DNA of 64,000 nt from Oceanimonas marisflavi. Lineage in GTDB: Bacteria; Pseudomonadota; Gammaproteobacteria; Enterobacterales; Aeromonadaceae. The notes under the pieces are model-generated. The model was given only the letters and a program-made list of their open reading frames with translations. It had not been told where the DNA came from and did no database searches. The DNA is taken from the NCBI RefSeq assembly GCF_003049725.1, contig NZ_QAGM01000001.1, positions 273,000 to 336,999 on the forward strand, in the 5' to 3' direction. The position numbers and the translations under genes are program-made. Of the stretch, positions 1 through 8,804 are shown in pieces (within the stretch, counting starts at the first letter, position 1; every line of letters begins with the position of its first letter).

Positions 1-1647
1 ATCAGCAATTTCGCCATCGTTTCCTTTCTTGAGCTGGATCTGCGCCAGGGCATGACCAGCATTACCGGCGAAACCGGCGCCGGCAAATCCATTGCCATCG
101 ACGCCCTGGCCCTGGCCCTGGGCGAGCGAGCCGACGCCGACTCGGTGCGCCCCGGCGCCGACAAGGCCGACATCAGCGCCCGCTTTCGCGTCGACAAGCT
201 GCCCAGGGTCAAGGCCTGGCTCAGTGAGCAGGAGCTGGACGAGCAGGATGAATGCATACTGCGCCGTACTCTCAGCCGGGAAGGCCGTTCCCGTGGCTAT
301 ATCAACGGTACCCCGGTTCCCCTGTCGCAACTCAAGGCGCTGGGCGCCCTGCTGGTCAACATTCACGGCCAGCACGCCCATCAGGAGCTGCAAAAGCCCG
401 ATCACCAGCGCGCCCTGCTCGACGCCTATGCCGGCCATCATCAGCTGGTGAGCGGTGTCAGCCACAGCTATCAGCACTGGCGCCAGCTCAACAACGAACG
501 CAAACGGCTGCTGGAAGAACAGGAAAAATGGCAGGCAGAGCGCCAGCTGCTGGAGTATCAGGTGGCCGAGCTCGACGAGCTGGCCCTGAGCGAAGAGGAA
601 TTTCCCGAACTGGAAGCCGAACACAAACGGCTTTCCAACGGTGCCGAGCTGGTTAACGACTGTCAGCTGGCGCTGGACGTGCTGGGCGACAATGACGAAA
701 CCAATGCCCTGCAGCTGCTGCGTCAGGGCCTGAAAACCCTGGGCGAGCTGGTTGCCATGGACTCACGCCTGAGTCCGGTGCTGGAAATGGTGGAAAGCAG
801 CCTTATTCAGCTGGAAGAAGGCCACAGCGAGCTGGGCCGGTATCTGGACCGGCTGGAACTGGATCCGGAGCGCCTGCACGAGGTGGAAAGTCGCATGAGC
901 AAGGTAATGGAGCTGTCGCGCAAGCATCATGTGCCCGCCGGGGAGCTGTTTGGCTTTCATCAGCAGCTCAAGGCCCGGCTGGCCGACATGGATCACAGCA
1001 GCAGCCGGCTGGAAGGGCTGGACGATGAAGTGGAGCTGGCCCGTGAAGACTTTGTGCAGGCCGCCGAACGCCTGAGCCAGAGCCGCCAGCGTTACGCCGC
1101 TGCCCTCAACAAACAGATCACCCAGAGTCTGCACCGGCTCAGCATGGAAAAGGGGCGTTTTGAAATTCAGGTCAACGCCGATGCCGGCGCCGGTTTTTCA
1201 CCGCTGGGCATTGACCGGGTGGAATTTCTGGTGAGCACCAACCCGGGTCAGCCCATGAGCCCCCTGGCCCGGGTGGCCTCGGGGGGCGAGCTGTCGCGCA
1301 TCAGTCTGGCCATTCAGGTGATCACCGCCCAGAAGGTAGAGACACCCACCCTTATTTTCGATGAGGTGGATGTGGGCGTAAGCGGCCCCACCGCCGCCGT
1401 GGTGGGCAAACTGCTGCGCCAGCTGGGTGAGTCCACCCAGGTACTGGTGATCACTCACCTGCCTCAGGTGGCGGGCAATGGTCACCAGCACTTCTTTGTG
1501 AGCAAGAGCAGCGACACCGATCACACCGAAACCCGTATGCAGGAACTGGATGAGCAGCACCGTCTGCAGGAGCTGGCCCGGCTGCTGGGCGGCAACCGCA
1601 TTACCGACAATACCCTGGCCAACGCCCGGGAGCTGCTGGTGTGCTGA
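1..1647 (+). CDS. recN: DNA repair ATPase RecN, 5' end outside window
   Basis: RecN is an SMC-like ATPase that acts in the cytoplasm on double-strand breaks during recombinational repair. The reading frame is open from base 1 (ISNFAIVSFLELDL), which matches the RecN N-terminus a few residues after the start, so only about seven codons are missing; the ATG at 52 is internal. Walker A GETGAGKS follows directly, long coiled-coil arms fill the middle, and the C-terminal ATPase half has the signature ASGGELSR, Walker B TLIFDEVDVG and the switch VLVITHLPQVA. The visible part is 548 residues against about 553 in E. coli. It converges on udp with only 7 bases between the stops. An upstream LexA site, usual for recN, would lie outside the window. 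Confidence 0.95.
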   Translation: MSNFAIVSFLELDLRQGMTSITGETGAGKSIAIDALALALGERADADSVRPGADKADISARFRVDKLPRVKAWLSEQELDEQDECILRRTLSREGRSRGYINGTPVPLSQLKALGALLVNIHGQHAHQELQKPDHQRALLDAYAGHHQLVSGVSHSYQHWRQLNNERKRLLEEQEKWQAERQLLEYQVAELDELALSEEEFPELEAEHKRLSNGAELVNDCQLALDVLGDNDETNALQLLRQGLKTLGELVAMDSRLSPVLEMVESSLIQLEEGHSELGRYLDRLELDPERLHEVESRMSKVMELSRKHHVPAGELFGFHQQLKARLADMDHSSSRLEGLDDEVELAREDFVQAAERLSQSRQRYAAALNKQITQSLHRLSMEKGRFEIQVNADAGAGFSPLGIDRVEFLVSTNPGQPMSPLARVASGGELSRISLAIQVITAQKVETPTLIFDEVDVGVSGPTAAVVGKLLRQLGESTQVLVITHLPQVAGNGHQHFFVSKSSDTDHTETRMQELDEQHRLQELARLLGGNRITDNTLANARELLVC

Positions 1648-1654
1648 AAGCGGA

Positions 1655-2413
1655 TTACACCAGCCGGCGGGCGGCACCCACCACAATGTCGATGGCTTTT
1701 TGCTCGGTGTTCTGCATGGTGCTTTCGTCGGGGGTTTCCTGCTGGGTGCGGTTGACGATCACCCCTGCCACACAACCGGCCTTCAGGCCCTGACTGGAGC
1801 ACATGGTAAACAGGGTCGCCGACTCCATTTCGTAGTTGAGCACCCCCATTGACTGCCATTCCTTCATGCTGCCCTGGAACCGGCGCAGCATGCGGGCCGA
1901 GTGGGTGTCGTAGCGTTCCTGCCCCGGATAAAAGGTATCGGAGGAAGCGGTAATACCCACATGAGGCGCCACGCCCTGCTCCCGGGCCGCATCCACCAGA
2001 GCACAGGTGCAGTCAAAATCCGCCACCGCCGGAAACTCCGGAGGCGCAAAGTGGCTACTGGCGCCATCGAGACGGACGGCACCCGTGGTCACGATAATGT
2101 CGCCTACCTCCACTCCGGGCTGAATGGCCCCCGTGGTGCCCACCCGCAAAAAGGTGCGCACGCCCAGCTGGGCCAGCTCTTCCACCGCAATGGAAGTAGA
2201 AGGTCCGCCAATGCCGGTAGAGCATACCACCACCGGCTTGCCATCCAGCTCGCCCAGCCAGGAGGTAAACTCACGCTGGCTGGCCAGGTGCACCGGGTTT
2301 TCCAGGTGACGGGCAATGCGCTCCACCCGTTCCGGAGCACCGGGCAGAATGGCCAGTGCTGCACCGTGCAAATCCTCGTCGGTGACACCCAGGTGAAAAA
2401 CATGTTTGGTCAT
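1655..2413 (-). CDS. udp: uridine phosphorylase
   Basis: Udp cleaves uridine with phosphate to uracil and ribose-1-phosphate in pyrimidine salvage. The protein is 252 residues, the usual length, and keeps the family blocks [20 protein letters not shown] (phosphate and ribose site), [15 protein letters not shown] (uracil site) and NYEMESATL (ribose hydroxyl contacts). The chosen ATG has GAGGAG seven bases upstream; an in-frame start five codons earlier adds MRSFV, which the family lacks. In E. coli recN and bamE are neighbours. Here udp lies between them on the opposite strand, so it is a separate unit converging on recN and divergent from bamE. Confidence 0.95.
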   Translation of the reverse strand: MTKHVFHLGVTDEDLHGAALAILPGAPERVERIARHLENPVHLASQREFTSWLGELDGKPVVVCSTGIGGPSTSIAVEELAQLGVRTFLRVGTTGAIQPGVEVGDIIVTTGAVRLDGASSHFAPPEFPAVADFDCTCALVDAAREQGVAPHVGITASSDTFYPGQERYDTHSARMLRRFQGSMKEWQSMGVLNYEMESATLFTMCSSQGLKAGCVAGVIVNRTQQETPDESTMQNTEQKAIDIVVGAARRLV

Positions 2414-2576
2414 AACGAAGCTCCTCAAGCGAGTACAATAATCCCGAATAGTAAGCCAGCCGAAGGTAAATCACCATGCTCAGCTGCGGAACCAACGCCA
2501 GCGGCGCCGGTCAGTCTTTTACATCCCATTGCAGTGCCGCTATGATGCCGGCAGGACTCTCAGGACATAACCGCCT

Positions 2577-2915
2577 ATGCAACTCAAAAGCTTGATATTA
2601 CCCCTTTTTCTCACTCTACCCCTGACCGCCTGCAACCTGGTCTATAAGGTCGACATTCCCCAGGGCAACTATCTGGAAGAAAAACAGGTGGCACAGCTTC
2701 GTCAGGGCATGACCAAAGAGCAGGTTCGTTACCTGCTGGGCAACCCCATGAGCCTGGACGGTTTTAACCACAACCGCTGGGTTTATATCTACTATTTCAA
2801 GCCGGGCCGGGGGGAGCTGGAACAAAAACGTCTAGTGCTGGACTTTATCAATGATGGCCTGGCCTCTATAGGCGGTGACTATACTCAGCCCGAGACCTTT
2901 GAGCAGGGACTTTAA
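2577..2915 (+). CDS. bamE: outer-membrane assembly lipoprotein BamE (SmpA/OmlA)
   Basis: BamE is a small lipoprotein subunit of the BAM complex that folds beta-barrel proteins into the outer membrane. Residues 1-18 form a lipoprotein signal peptide ending in lipobox LTAC, so Cys19 should be lipidated. The mature part has the SmpA/OmlA features YKVDIPQGNYLE, LRQGMTKEQVRYLLGNP and the aromatic strand RWVYIYYF. Length is 112 residues (113 in E. coli). It is transcribed alone and ends in a symmetric hairpin shared with rnfH. BamA is encoded in this window about 14 kb away. Confidence 0.95.
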   Translation: MQLKSLILPLFLTLPLTACNLVYKVDIPQGNYLEEKQVAQLRQGMTKEQVRYLLGNPMSLDGFNHNRWVYIYYFKPGRGELEQKRLVLDFINDGLASIGGDYTQPETFEQGL

Positions 2916-2924
2916 TCCCGCCCC

Positions 2925-2960
2925 AATAAATAATGGAGCCTTGTGGCTCCATTATTTATT
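2925..2960. terminator. bidirectional terminator between bamE and rnfH
   Basis: A perfect 16-bp inverted repeat (AATAAATAATGGAGCC, loop TTGT) is AT-rich at its base, giving U-runs in both directions. It separates convergent bamE and rnfH; the rnfH stop codon lies in its right arm. Confidence 0.85.
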
Positions 2961-3297
2961 TGCGACTGCGCTTGGGATCCGGCCGGCCACCGGTGACCTT
3001 GTCGGCGCGGCCTTCCTCCTTGGCCTGCTCCGCCCGGCGCCGGCGTATCTCTTTCGGATCGGCCAGCAAGGGCCGGTAGATCTCGATGCGATCACCCTCG
3101 TGCACCGGCTGGCCGAGTTTTACCTGACGGCTGAAAATGCCCACCGCATTCTGCTCGAGATCGATCTCCGGAAACTGCTGCAGCATGCCGGACTGCTCGA
3201 TGATCTCCCGTACCGTGGCCTCGGGCGGCACCCGCAGGCTCAGCACCGTCTGCCGGTCCGGCAGGGCATAGACCACTTCAACCTGAATAAGATTCAC
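2956..3297 (-). CDS. rnfH: RnfH family ubiquitin-like protein
   Basis: This is a member of the RnfH (YfjF) family of small beta-grasp proteins; their biochemical role is poorly defined. The residues [48 protein letters not shown] and [10 protein letters not shown] are all family-typical. I chose the GTG start (113 residues) because GGGAGG lies nine bases before it and because it begins at [13 protein letters not shown], matching homologues; a longer frame adds 12 unlike residues. It overlaps the end of ratA by 20 bases, so the two are translationally coupled, as in E. coli yfjG-yfjF. The C-terminal tail is basic. Confidence 0.9.
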   Translation of the reverse strand: MNLIQVEVVYALPDRQTVLSLRVPPEATVREIIEQSGMLQQFPEIDLEQNAVGIFSRQVKLGQPVHEGDRIEIYRPLLADPKEIRRRRAEQAKEEGRADKVTGGRPDPKRSRK

Positions 3298-3727
3298 TGC
3301 CGTATACCTCCCTCGCCCGTTCACTGAAGGCATGCACCATGGCGTTGGTCAGCTCCTTGAAAATGCCGCCGAATGCCAGTTCCACCAGCCGTGACTGAAA
3401 TTCGAAATGCAGTTTCAGCTCCACCTTGCAGGCATCTTCATCGAGAGGAATAAAGGTCCAGCCGCCGTTCAGCGACTTGAAGGGGCCATCCACCAGTTCC
3501 ACATTAATCTTGTGATCCTGTTCAAGACGGTTACGGGTGGTAAAGGTCTTGCGGATCCCGGCCTTGGCCACGTCGAGCGCCGCCGTGATGCTGTGTTCGC
3601 TTTTTTCCAGCACGCGACTGGCCACACAACCAGGCAGAAACTGCGGGTAGTCGTCTACATTGTTGACCAGCTCATACATCTGCTTGGCACTGAACATCAC
3701 CAGCGCACTTCGGGTAATACTCGGCAT
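3278..3727 (-). CDS. ratA: RatA, START/polyketide-cyclase-like protein
   Basis: RatA belongs to the START-like Coq10/RatA family. In E. coli it was described as a toxin that blocks 70S assembly, and relatives bind ubiquinone. The sequence has the family start [34 protein letters not shown], central strands and the C-terminal helix [21 protein letters not shown]. The ATG chosen has AGGAG upstream and gives 149 residues; five extra in-frame codons upstream are unlike the family. It is the first gene of a two-gene unit with rnfH and is divergent from smpB. Confidence 0.9.
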   Translation of the reverse strand: MPSITRSALVMFSAKQMYELVNNVDDYPQFLPGCVASRVLEKSEHSITAALDVAKAGIRKTFTTRNRLEQDHKINVELVDGPFKSLNGGWTFIPLDEDACKVELKLHFEFQSRLVELAFGGIFKELTNAMVHAFSERAREVYGSESYSG

Positions 3728-3826
3728 AACCTCTCCTGGCATTCTGACCGGCCGATTTTAACACTTATGGGACCCAGGCTCACCCCTGGAAGCTGCTTAA
3801 AAAGACACCGATCGCCAGTTCACCAA

Positions 3827-3855
3827 TTCCCAAGCACCAAAGGGCACCGTATAAT
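3827..3855 (+). promoter_or_regulatory. candidate sigma70 promoter of smpB
   Basis: A consensus -10 box TATAAT lies 9 bases before the smpB ATG, with TTCCCA at a 17-base spacing as a weak -35. Initiation about seven bases after the -10 would give a leader of roughly 2-4 bases. No Shine-Dalgarno sequence is visible before the ATG. Confidence 0.5.
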
Positions 3856-3864
3856 GCGTGCACT

Positions 3865-4350
3865 ATGGCAAAAAACAAAACCAAAAAGAAACCCGGCTCC
3901 AACACCATCGCCGTTAACCGCAAGGCACGGCACGAATATTCCATTGAGGAAAAACTCGAAGCCGGTGTTGAGCTGCAAGGATGGGAAGTCAAGGCGCTGC
4001 GGGCCGGCAAGGCCAACATTGGCGAGGCTTACGTGTTTATGCGAAACGGTGAGGCATTTCTGTTTGCCGCCACCATCACCCCGCTTAACATGGCCTCCAC
4101 TCACGTGGTGTGTGACCCGTTACGCACCCGCAAGCTGCTGTTGCACAAGCGCCAGCTGGACAGGCTTACCGGCCTGATCGAGCGGGAAGGCTACACCCTG
4201 GTACCGCTGTCGCTGTACTGGTCCAAGTCCTGGGTCAAGGCCGAAATTGGCCTGGTAAAAGGCAAAAAAGCCCACGACAAACGCCAGGACGTGAAGGAGC
4301 GCGACTGGAAGCGGGAAAAGGCCCGCATGATGAAACACAAGGGACGCTGA
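3865..4350 (+). CDS. smpB: SsrA-binding protein SmpB
   Basis: SmpB binds tmRNA and brings it to stalled ribosomes for trans-translation. The 161-residue protein has the OB-fold core ([35 protein letters not shown]) and [17 protein letters not shown]. The basic C-terminal tail ([17 protein letters not shown]...[10 protein letters not shown]) enters the mRNA channel in known SmpBs. The start matches homologues ([25 protein letters not shown]). The tmRNA gene lies 50 bases downstream, the classical arrangement. The translation start lacks a visible Shine-Dalgarno and sits just after a perfect -10 box. Confidence 0.97.
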   Translation: MAKNKTKKKPGSNTIAVNRKARHEYSIEEKLEAGVELQGWEVKALRAGKANIGEAYVFMRNGEAFLFAATITPLNMASTHVVCDPLRTRKLLLHKRQLDRLTGLIEREGYTLVPLSLYWSKSWVKAEIGLVKGKKAHDKRQDVKERDWKREKARMMKHKGR

Positions 4351-4358
4351 GTTGAGGC

Positions 4359-4387
4359 TTGTGTTTCAGCAATATTTGAAATAAGAT
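4359..4387 (+). promoter_or_regulatory. candidate ssrA promoter
   Basis: TTGTGT, a 17-base spacer and TAAGAT end 13 bases before the mature tmRNA 5' end. That allows a short 5' leader to be removed by RNase P. Confidence 0.5.
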
Positions 4388-4400
4388 CGAACTGTTCCTT

Positions 4401-4761
4401 GGGGCTGATTCAGGATTCGACGAGATTCTCGAACTCCTAGGTGCATGCCGAGGTGCGATAGGCCTCGTTAAACAATCGCAAAAAAATAGTCGCAAACGAC
4501 GAAAACTACGCACTCGCAGCTTAATAACCTGCTGAGAGCCCTTCTGCCCTAGCTTGCCTGTGACTTAGGGAATCGGAAGGTCATCCTTCACAGGATCGCG
4601 TGGATGCCGTGCCTGACGGTTGAAGCGTTAAAACCAATTCAGGATAGTCTGTCTGTGGCGTGTCAGTCCGCAGCAGCTGGCGAATTTAATGACTGACTAA
4701 GCATGTAGTACCGACGATGTAGGTTTTTCGGACGCGGGTTCAACTCCCGCCAGCTCCACCA
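4401..4761 (+). ncRNA. ssrA: transfer-messenger RNA (tmRNA)
   Basis: One-piece tmRNA of about 361 nt. The 5' end GGGGCTGATTCAGG pairs with the 3' end CAGCTCC-ACCA to form the alanyl acceptor stem, including the G3-U pair that AlaRS recognises. The T arm is GGTTCAACTCC. The tag ORF starts at the resume codon GCA at 4492 and encodes ANDENYALAA followed by TAA TAA, identical to the E. coli tag. SmpB is encoded directly upstream. Confidence 0.97.
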
Positions 4762-4771
4762 ATCGATTGGA

Positions 4772-4798
4772 AAGGCCCCGCAAGGGGCCTTTTTGTTT
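4772..4798 (+). terminator. ssrA terminator
   Basis: Stem AAGGCCCC, loop GCAA, GGGGCCTT, followed by TTTGTTT, ten bases after the tmRNA CCA end. Confidence 0.85.
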
Positions 4799-5006
4799 GG
4801 TAATCAGTTACTTAATGCTCACCCGCCCTTCCTGAAAAACCACCTGAAACCCTGCTTACTGTCACACCTGGTATCCCATTATGGACCACCTGCGCTGATA
4901 AACCGAAAACACCGACTGGCTGGCATCCCGAAGCCTCCTATCACTCGCGCTCCCCTTTCTCCCCCTGCGAACCATTACGTATACTTTCGGCAAAGGGAGG
5001 AGCATC

Positions 5007-6161
5007 ATGGAACGAGAAGCCAGCAATACCTGCGCTCTGGTAATGACAGGTGGTGGTGCCCGGGCTGCATATCAGGTTGGGGTGCTGAAGGCCATTGCCG
5101 AGTGTTACCCGCGGGGTCATGCCATTCCCTTTCCCATTTTGTGCGGCACTTCGGCAGGTGCCATCAATGCCACAGCCCTGGCCTGTTATGCATCCTGCTT
5201 TCATCTTGGCGTACGCAAGCTGGAATATGTCTGGCGCCACCTCAACACCCACAAGGTACTGAGGTTGCAGCTGGGGCGCATAATCAGCCATTCGGTAAAA
5301 ACTCTGGTAAAGGGAGCACTGGGCAAGCCCACACAAATGGCGCTGCCATTGTTTGACAACAGCCCACTGGAGCGCTTGCTGGAGACCCTGATCGACTTTC
5401 AGCGCATAGACAACAACCTGCTTTATGGCGCGCTGGAGGTGCTGGCGGTAACCGCCTCCAACTACAACACCGGAGACTCCACCACCTTTTTTCAGGGCCG
5501 GCCCTATCATCAACCCTGGGCCCGGGCGGGCCGCTCGGGGCGTTCGTCCATTATTGCCACGCCGCACCTGATGGCCAGCAGCGCCCTGCCCTTTGTATTC
5601 AAGCCCTGCCGGCTGCAGAACCACTTTTTCGGCGATGGCTCCATTCACCAGCTCAACCCCTTGAGTCCGGCCATTCACCTGGGCGCCAGCCGGATACTTA
5701 TCATCAGCCTGGCCCATGACGAGGTGGACCCGGACCATTTATCCAGTAACCCCAGCAGCTCCGATATTGCCGGTCACCTGCTCGACACCATTTTTACCGA
5801 TGCACTCACCTCGGATATTGAGCGGCTGCAGCGAATCAACAGCACCATCCGGCTGATCCCCGAGCGCAAGCGGGAACAGCTGAGCCTGCGCCATATCGAT
5901 AACCTGGTGCTCAAACCCAGCCGTAACCTGGATGAAATGACGCTGCAGCATTTTCATCGCCTGCCCTGGAACATTCGGGCCCTGCTCAGTCTGTTTGGCG
6001 TGGAAGCCGGCGATGCCACCGGCCTGGCAAGCTTTTTACTGTTTGAACGGGAATACACCCGGGAGCTGATTGATCTGGGCTATGCCGATACGCACAAACG
6101 GCTGGAGGAAGTCTGTTTGTTTCTGGATCTGGAGCCGTCGCTGCGAAGAACGGGGACTTGA
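5007..6161 (+). CDS. patatin-like phospholipase
   Basis: This is probably a cytosolic or membrane-associated serine acylhydrolase of the patatin family. The oxyanion loop GGGARAAYQ (residues 15-23), nucleophile motif GTSAG with Ser49 and the DGS motif with Asp210 complete the Ser-Asp dyad. No signal peptide is visible at the N-terminus (MEREASNTCALVMTGGGARA). Length is 384 residues. Start choice: GGGAGGAG ends 5 bases before the ATG, and TATACT about 20 bases upstream is a possible -10. The gene stands alone between the tmRNA terminator and a dispersed palindromic repeat just after its stop. Substrate is unknown; lysophospholipid or acyl-glycerol hydrolysis is typical of the family. Confidence 0.85.
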   Translation: MEREASNTCALVMTGGGARAAYQVGVLKAIAECYPRGHAIPFPILCGTSAGAINATALACYASCFHLGVRKLEYVWRHLNTHKVLRLQLGRIISHSVKTLVKGALGKPTQMALPLFDNSPLERLLETLIDFQRIDNNLLYGALEVLAVTASNYNTGDSTTFFQGRPYHQPWARAGRSGRSSIIATPHLMASSALPFVFKPCRLQNHFFGDGSIHQLNPLSPAIHLGASRILIISLAHDEVDPDHLSSNPSSSDIAGHLLDTIFTDALTSDIERLQRINSTIRLIPERKREQLSLRHIDNLVLKPSRNLDEMTLQHFHRLPWNIRALLSLFGVEAGDATGLASFLLFEREYTRELIDLGYADTHKRLEEVCLFLDLEPSLRRTGT

Positions 6162-6177
6162 GGGGTGAGGTGAGGAT

Positions 6178-6269
6178 GGAGCGCGGGCAGCCTGCCCGCA
6201 ATTTGGTGCGACGCGCCAACGTCTTGAGCGCCCTGGAGGACGCTAATGCAGGCTGGCAGCCTGCGCTCC
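6178..6269. repeat. dispersed GGAGCGC palindromic repeat, copy A
   Basis: The 92-base element runs from GGAGCGCGGGCAGCCTGCC to GGCAGCCTGCGCTCC, with inner inverted arms GCGGGCAGCCTGCCCGC and GCAGGCTGGCAGCCTGC. It lies between the convergent patatin gene and tilS. Its right part encodes the end of tilS (GAQAASLH and the TAG stop). Four other copies occur in the window. Confidence 0.85.
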
Positions 6270-7571
6270 AGGGGTCCACTCCATTTTCCAGCCGGGCTGA
6301 CCGGGTTTGGCGGCAAAGCCGGAACACACGAATACCCCCACGGCGGCCACCAGCTGTTCACCCAGCATCAGCAAGGGCACCCGCTCCCGGTGCCAGGGAG
6401 GCACACCATATTCCTGCCACAGCTTCTTTAAGGGACGGGAACCGCTTCTGCCCACAGGGCGGGCCCGCAGGCCGGACACGGCAAAGGCGATATGCAGTTG
6501 CTGCGGTGCCAGATCGACCCTGAGATCTGCCTCATCTTCAACCCGGCAAAGCCGCAGCCGGCCGACGCCCAGCGCCAGCCATTGCTCTGGCTCAAGGAGG
6601 GAGGCGGCAACCGGTTTCCCCTGTAATACCGGCACATAGAGGTGCCCCTGATAACGGCGGAGCGTTTTGCCGCCAATATTAAACACCGGATCCGCATCCA
6701 CCCGGGCCTGGGCCAGCTCATGCCAAACCACCTTCAGCTGGCTGAGGCTCAAGTGCAGCCCTGCTCGTGCCAGCCAGTAACGCAGAGCGTTATTGCGCCG
6801 GGTCTGGCTGAGCCGGGAAAGTCCGGCAACACAAAGGCCGCCATGGTCGTTTTGCAGCGCCGGCAGATCCTGCCCGGCCAGTGCCTCGGCCAGCTCCAGC
6901 TGCTCGGCACAGAGTCCGGCACTGCGGCTGGCGGTATGGGCAAAGGCCGGCCACTGGGCCAGCAGGCGCGGCAGGATCTCGTTACGCAAAAAGTTGCGGT
7001 CAAAGCGGTTGTCGGCATTTGAAGGGTCTTCCACCCAGCTCAAGCCCTGCTCGGTTGCAAAGCGTTCAAGCTCGGCGCGGGAAACCTGCAGCAGGGGCCT
7101 GAGCTGGATCCCTTGTCCCAGAGGCTTGCATTCCGGCATGGCGGCCAGCCCGGCAATGCCGGCACCACGCTTGAGCGCCAGCAGCAGGGTCTCGGCCTGA
7201 TCATCCAGGTGATGACCGGTAAGCAGGGCGGCCCCGGATGGCAGCTCGTCGGCCAGGGCTGCGTAGCGGGCGTTGCGGGCGGCGGCTTCCAGGCTGATGC
7301 GTGGGCCGGTTTCCACCTTTACCTGCAGAATGCGGCAAGGCACATTCAGGCTTTCCGCTACACGCGCGCAATGCGCCGGCCAGGCGTCGGCCGCCGCCTG
7401 CAGGCCGTGGTGCACATGCAGAGCATGAATCTCGCGCGCTTGTTCAGCGGCCAGTCGCGCTGCCAGCACCAGCAAGACGGTGGAGTCGAGCCCGCCGCTG
7501 AAGGCGACATAAAGCGGGCCCTGAGGGTAAAGGTCGTTGATGCGTTGGAGGAAACGGGGATAGAGAGACAT
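6243..7571 (-). CDS. tilS: tRNA(Ile)-lysidine synthase
   Basis: TilS attaches lysine to C34 of tRNA-Ile(CAU) using ATP, changing its decoding from AUG to AUA. The N-type PP-loop SGGLDST is at residues 25-31. ISLEAAARNARYAAL, LLTGHHLDDQAETLLL and WVEDPSNADNRFDRNFLRNEILP are hallmark TilS blocks, and a C-terminal domain with GSRPLKKLWQEYGVPPWHRERVPLL follows. The ATG used gives 442 residues (432 in E. coli); upstream in-frame codons fall in the dispersed repeat (copy B) and are not family sequence. The last residues GAQAASLH and the stop are contributed by repeat copy A. It follows accA at the end of the long minus-strand block. Confidence 0.93.
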   Translation of the reverse strand: MSLYPRFLQRINDLYPQGPLYVAFSGGLDSTVLLVLAARLAAEQAREIHALHVHHGLQAAADAWPAHCARVAESLNVPCRILQVKVETGPRISLEAAARNARYAALADELPSGAALLTGHHLDDQAETLLLALKRGAGIAGLAAMPECKPLGQGIQLRPLLQVSRAELERFATEQGLSWVEDPSNADNRFDRNFLRNEILPRLLAQWPAFAHTASRSAGLCAEQLELAEALAGQDLPALQNDHGGLCVAGLSRLSQTRRNNALRYWLARAGLHLSLSQLKVVWHELAQARVDADPVFNIGGKTLRRYQGHLYVPVLQGKPVAASLLEPEQWLALGVGRLRLCRVEDEADLRVDLAPQQLHIAFAVSGLRARPVGRSGSRPLKKLWQEYGVPPWHRERVPLLMLGEQLVAAVGVFVCSGFAAKPGQPGWKMEWTPGAQAASLH

Positions 7572-7583
7572 GATGAGTCCAAT

Positions 7584-7695
7584 GGAGCGCGGGCAGCCTG
7601 CCCGCTGTTTGGTGCAAAGCGCCAACTTTTTTAAGCGCCCTACCGGGCGCTAATGCAGGCTAGCGGCCCCTATTCAGGGACAAGACCTGCGCTCC
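7584..7695. repeat. dispersed GGAGCGC palindromic repeat, copy B
   Basis: The 112-base copy has the same outer sequence and orientation as copy A. Its right-hand palindrome core is replaced by about 20 unrelated bases (CGGCCCCTATTCAGGGACAA) between GCAGGCT and CCTGCGCTCC. It covers the tilS 5' region. Confidence 0.8.
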
Positions 7696-7752
7696 ATTGA
7701 TTGTGCAATCTTTGAAGTTGGTACAAATCCCAACATTGTCACCATCTGCTCG

Positions 7753-7787
7753 AATGTTGGAATTCGCTTTGCTCATTCACAACCTAC
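7753..7787. repeat. degenerate GTTGGGAT/ATCCCAAC REP-like unit
   Basis: AATGTTGGAATTCGCTTTGC followed by TCATTCACAACCTAC is a decayed reverse-orientation copy of the 28083-28109 hairpin (GTTGGGATGAGCAACGCGA then ATCCCAAC). It lies in the accA-tilS gap. Confidence 0.5.
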
Positions 7788-7838
7788 GCTTTTCTTACAG
7801 CTTACAGCTTATGGCTTCAAGCTTACGGCAAAGCCGGG

Positions 7839-8795
7839 TCAGCAGTAGCCGTATTTCATCAGGCGCTGGTAGCGCTGTTCCAGCAGGGTGTCGGTATCGA
7901 GCTGCTCAAGATCGGCCAGATCGGTCACCAGACGTGCTTTCAGGTTCTCGGCCATCAGCAGCGGGTTGCTGTGAGCGCCGCCCATGGGCTCTTCCACCAC
8001 ATTATCGATCAGGCCCAGCTCATGAATGCGGCCGGCGGTGATGCCCATGGCTTCGGCGGCCACCGAGGCCTTTTCGGCGCTCTTCCACAGAATGGAAGCA
8101 CAGCCTTCCGGGGAGATCACCGAGTAGGTGGAATACTGCAGCATGTTGACCCGGTCGCCCACGCCAATGGCCAGGGCGCCGCCGGAGCCACCCTCACCCA
8201 CCACGGTGCAGATGATGGGGGTCTTGAGGCCGGACATCACTTTCAGGTTACGGGCAATGGCTTCACTCTGGCCACGCTCTTCGGCACCCACCCCCGGGTA
8301 GGCACCGGGCGTGTCGATAAAGGTCAGGATCGGCATTTTGAAGCGCTCGGCCATTTCCATCAGGCGCAGAGCCTTGCGGTAACCTTCCGGGCGCGGCATG
8401 CCGAAGTTGCGCTTGATCTTTTCCTTGGTCTCGCGGCCCTTCTGATGGCCAATGACCATGACCGGGCGGCCTTCAAAGCGGGCCACACCACCCACAATGG
8501 CCTTGTCGTCGGCATAGGCACGGTCACCGGCCAGCTCGTCAAACTCGCCAAACATCAGCTCCAGGTAGTCCTGGGTGTAGGGGCGACGAGGGTGGCGGGC
8601 CAGCTGGGAGATCTGCCAGGGGCCCAGATTGCCGAACACTTTTTTGGTCAGCTCGTCACGCTTGGCTTCCAGACGGCTGATCTCTTCATCCAGATCGATA
8701 TCGAGGCCTTCACCTTCGCCCACGTGACGAAGTTCTTCAATCTGGGCCTGAAGCTCGGCGATGGGTTGTTCAAAATCCAGGAAATGGTGGCTCAT
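7839..8795 (-). CDS. accA: acetyl-CoA carboxylase carboxyltransferase subunit alpha
   Basis: AccA forms the carboxyltransferase with AccD and transfers carboxyl from biotin to acetyl-CoA, the first committed step of fatty-acid synthesis. At 318 residues it matches E. coli (319). Typical blocks are [92 protein letters not shown] and the C-terminal YGYC. It starts 9 bases after dnaE, as in E. coli dnaE-accA. Confidence 0.97.
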   Translation of the reverse strand: MSHHFLDFEQPIAELQAQIEELRHVGEGEGLDIDLDEEISRLEAKRDELTKKVFGNLGPWQISQLARHPRRPYTQDYLELMFGEFDELAGDRAYADDKAIVGGVARFEGRPVMVIGHQKGRETKEKIKRNFGMPRPEGYRKALRLMEMAERFKMPILTFIDTPGAYPGVGAEERGQSEAIARNLKVMSGLKTPIICTVVGEGGSGGALAIGVGDRVNMLQYSTYSVISPEGCASILWKSAEKASVAAEAMGITAGRIHELGLIDNVVEEPMGGAHSNPLLMAENLKARLVTDLADLEQLDTDTLLEQRYQRLMKYGYC

Positions 8796-8804
8796 GGCTG
8801 CCCT

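Noticed and set aside
4793-5356. Plus-strand frame across the patatin promoter
   Set aside because: It overlaps the patatin start in another frame and begins in the ssrA terminator; no motifs.
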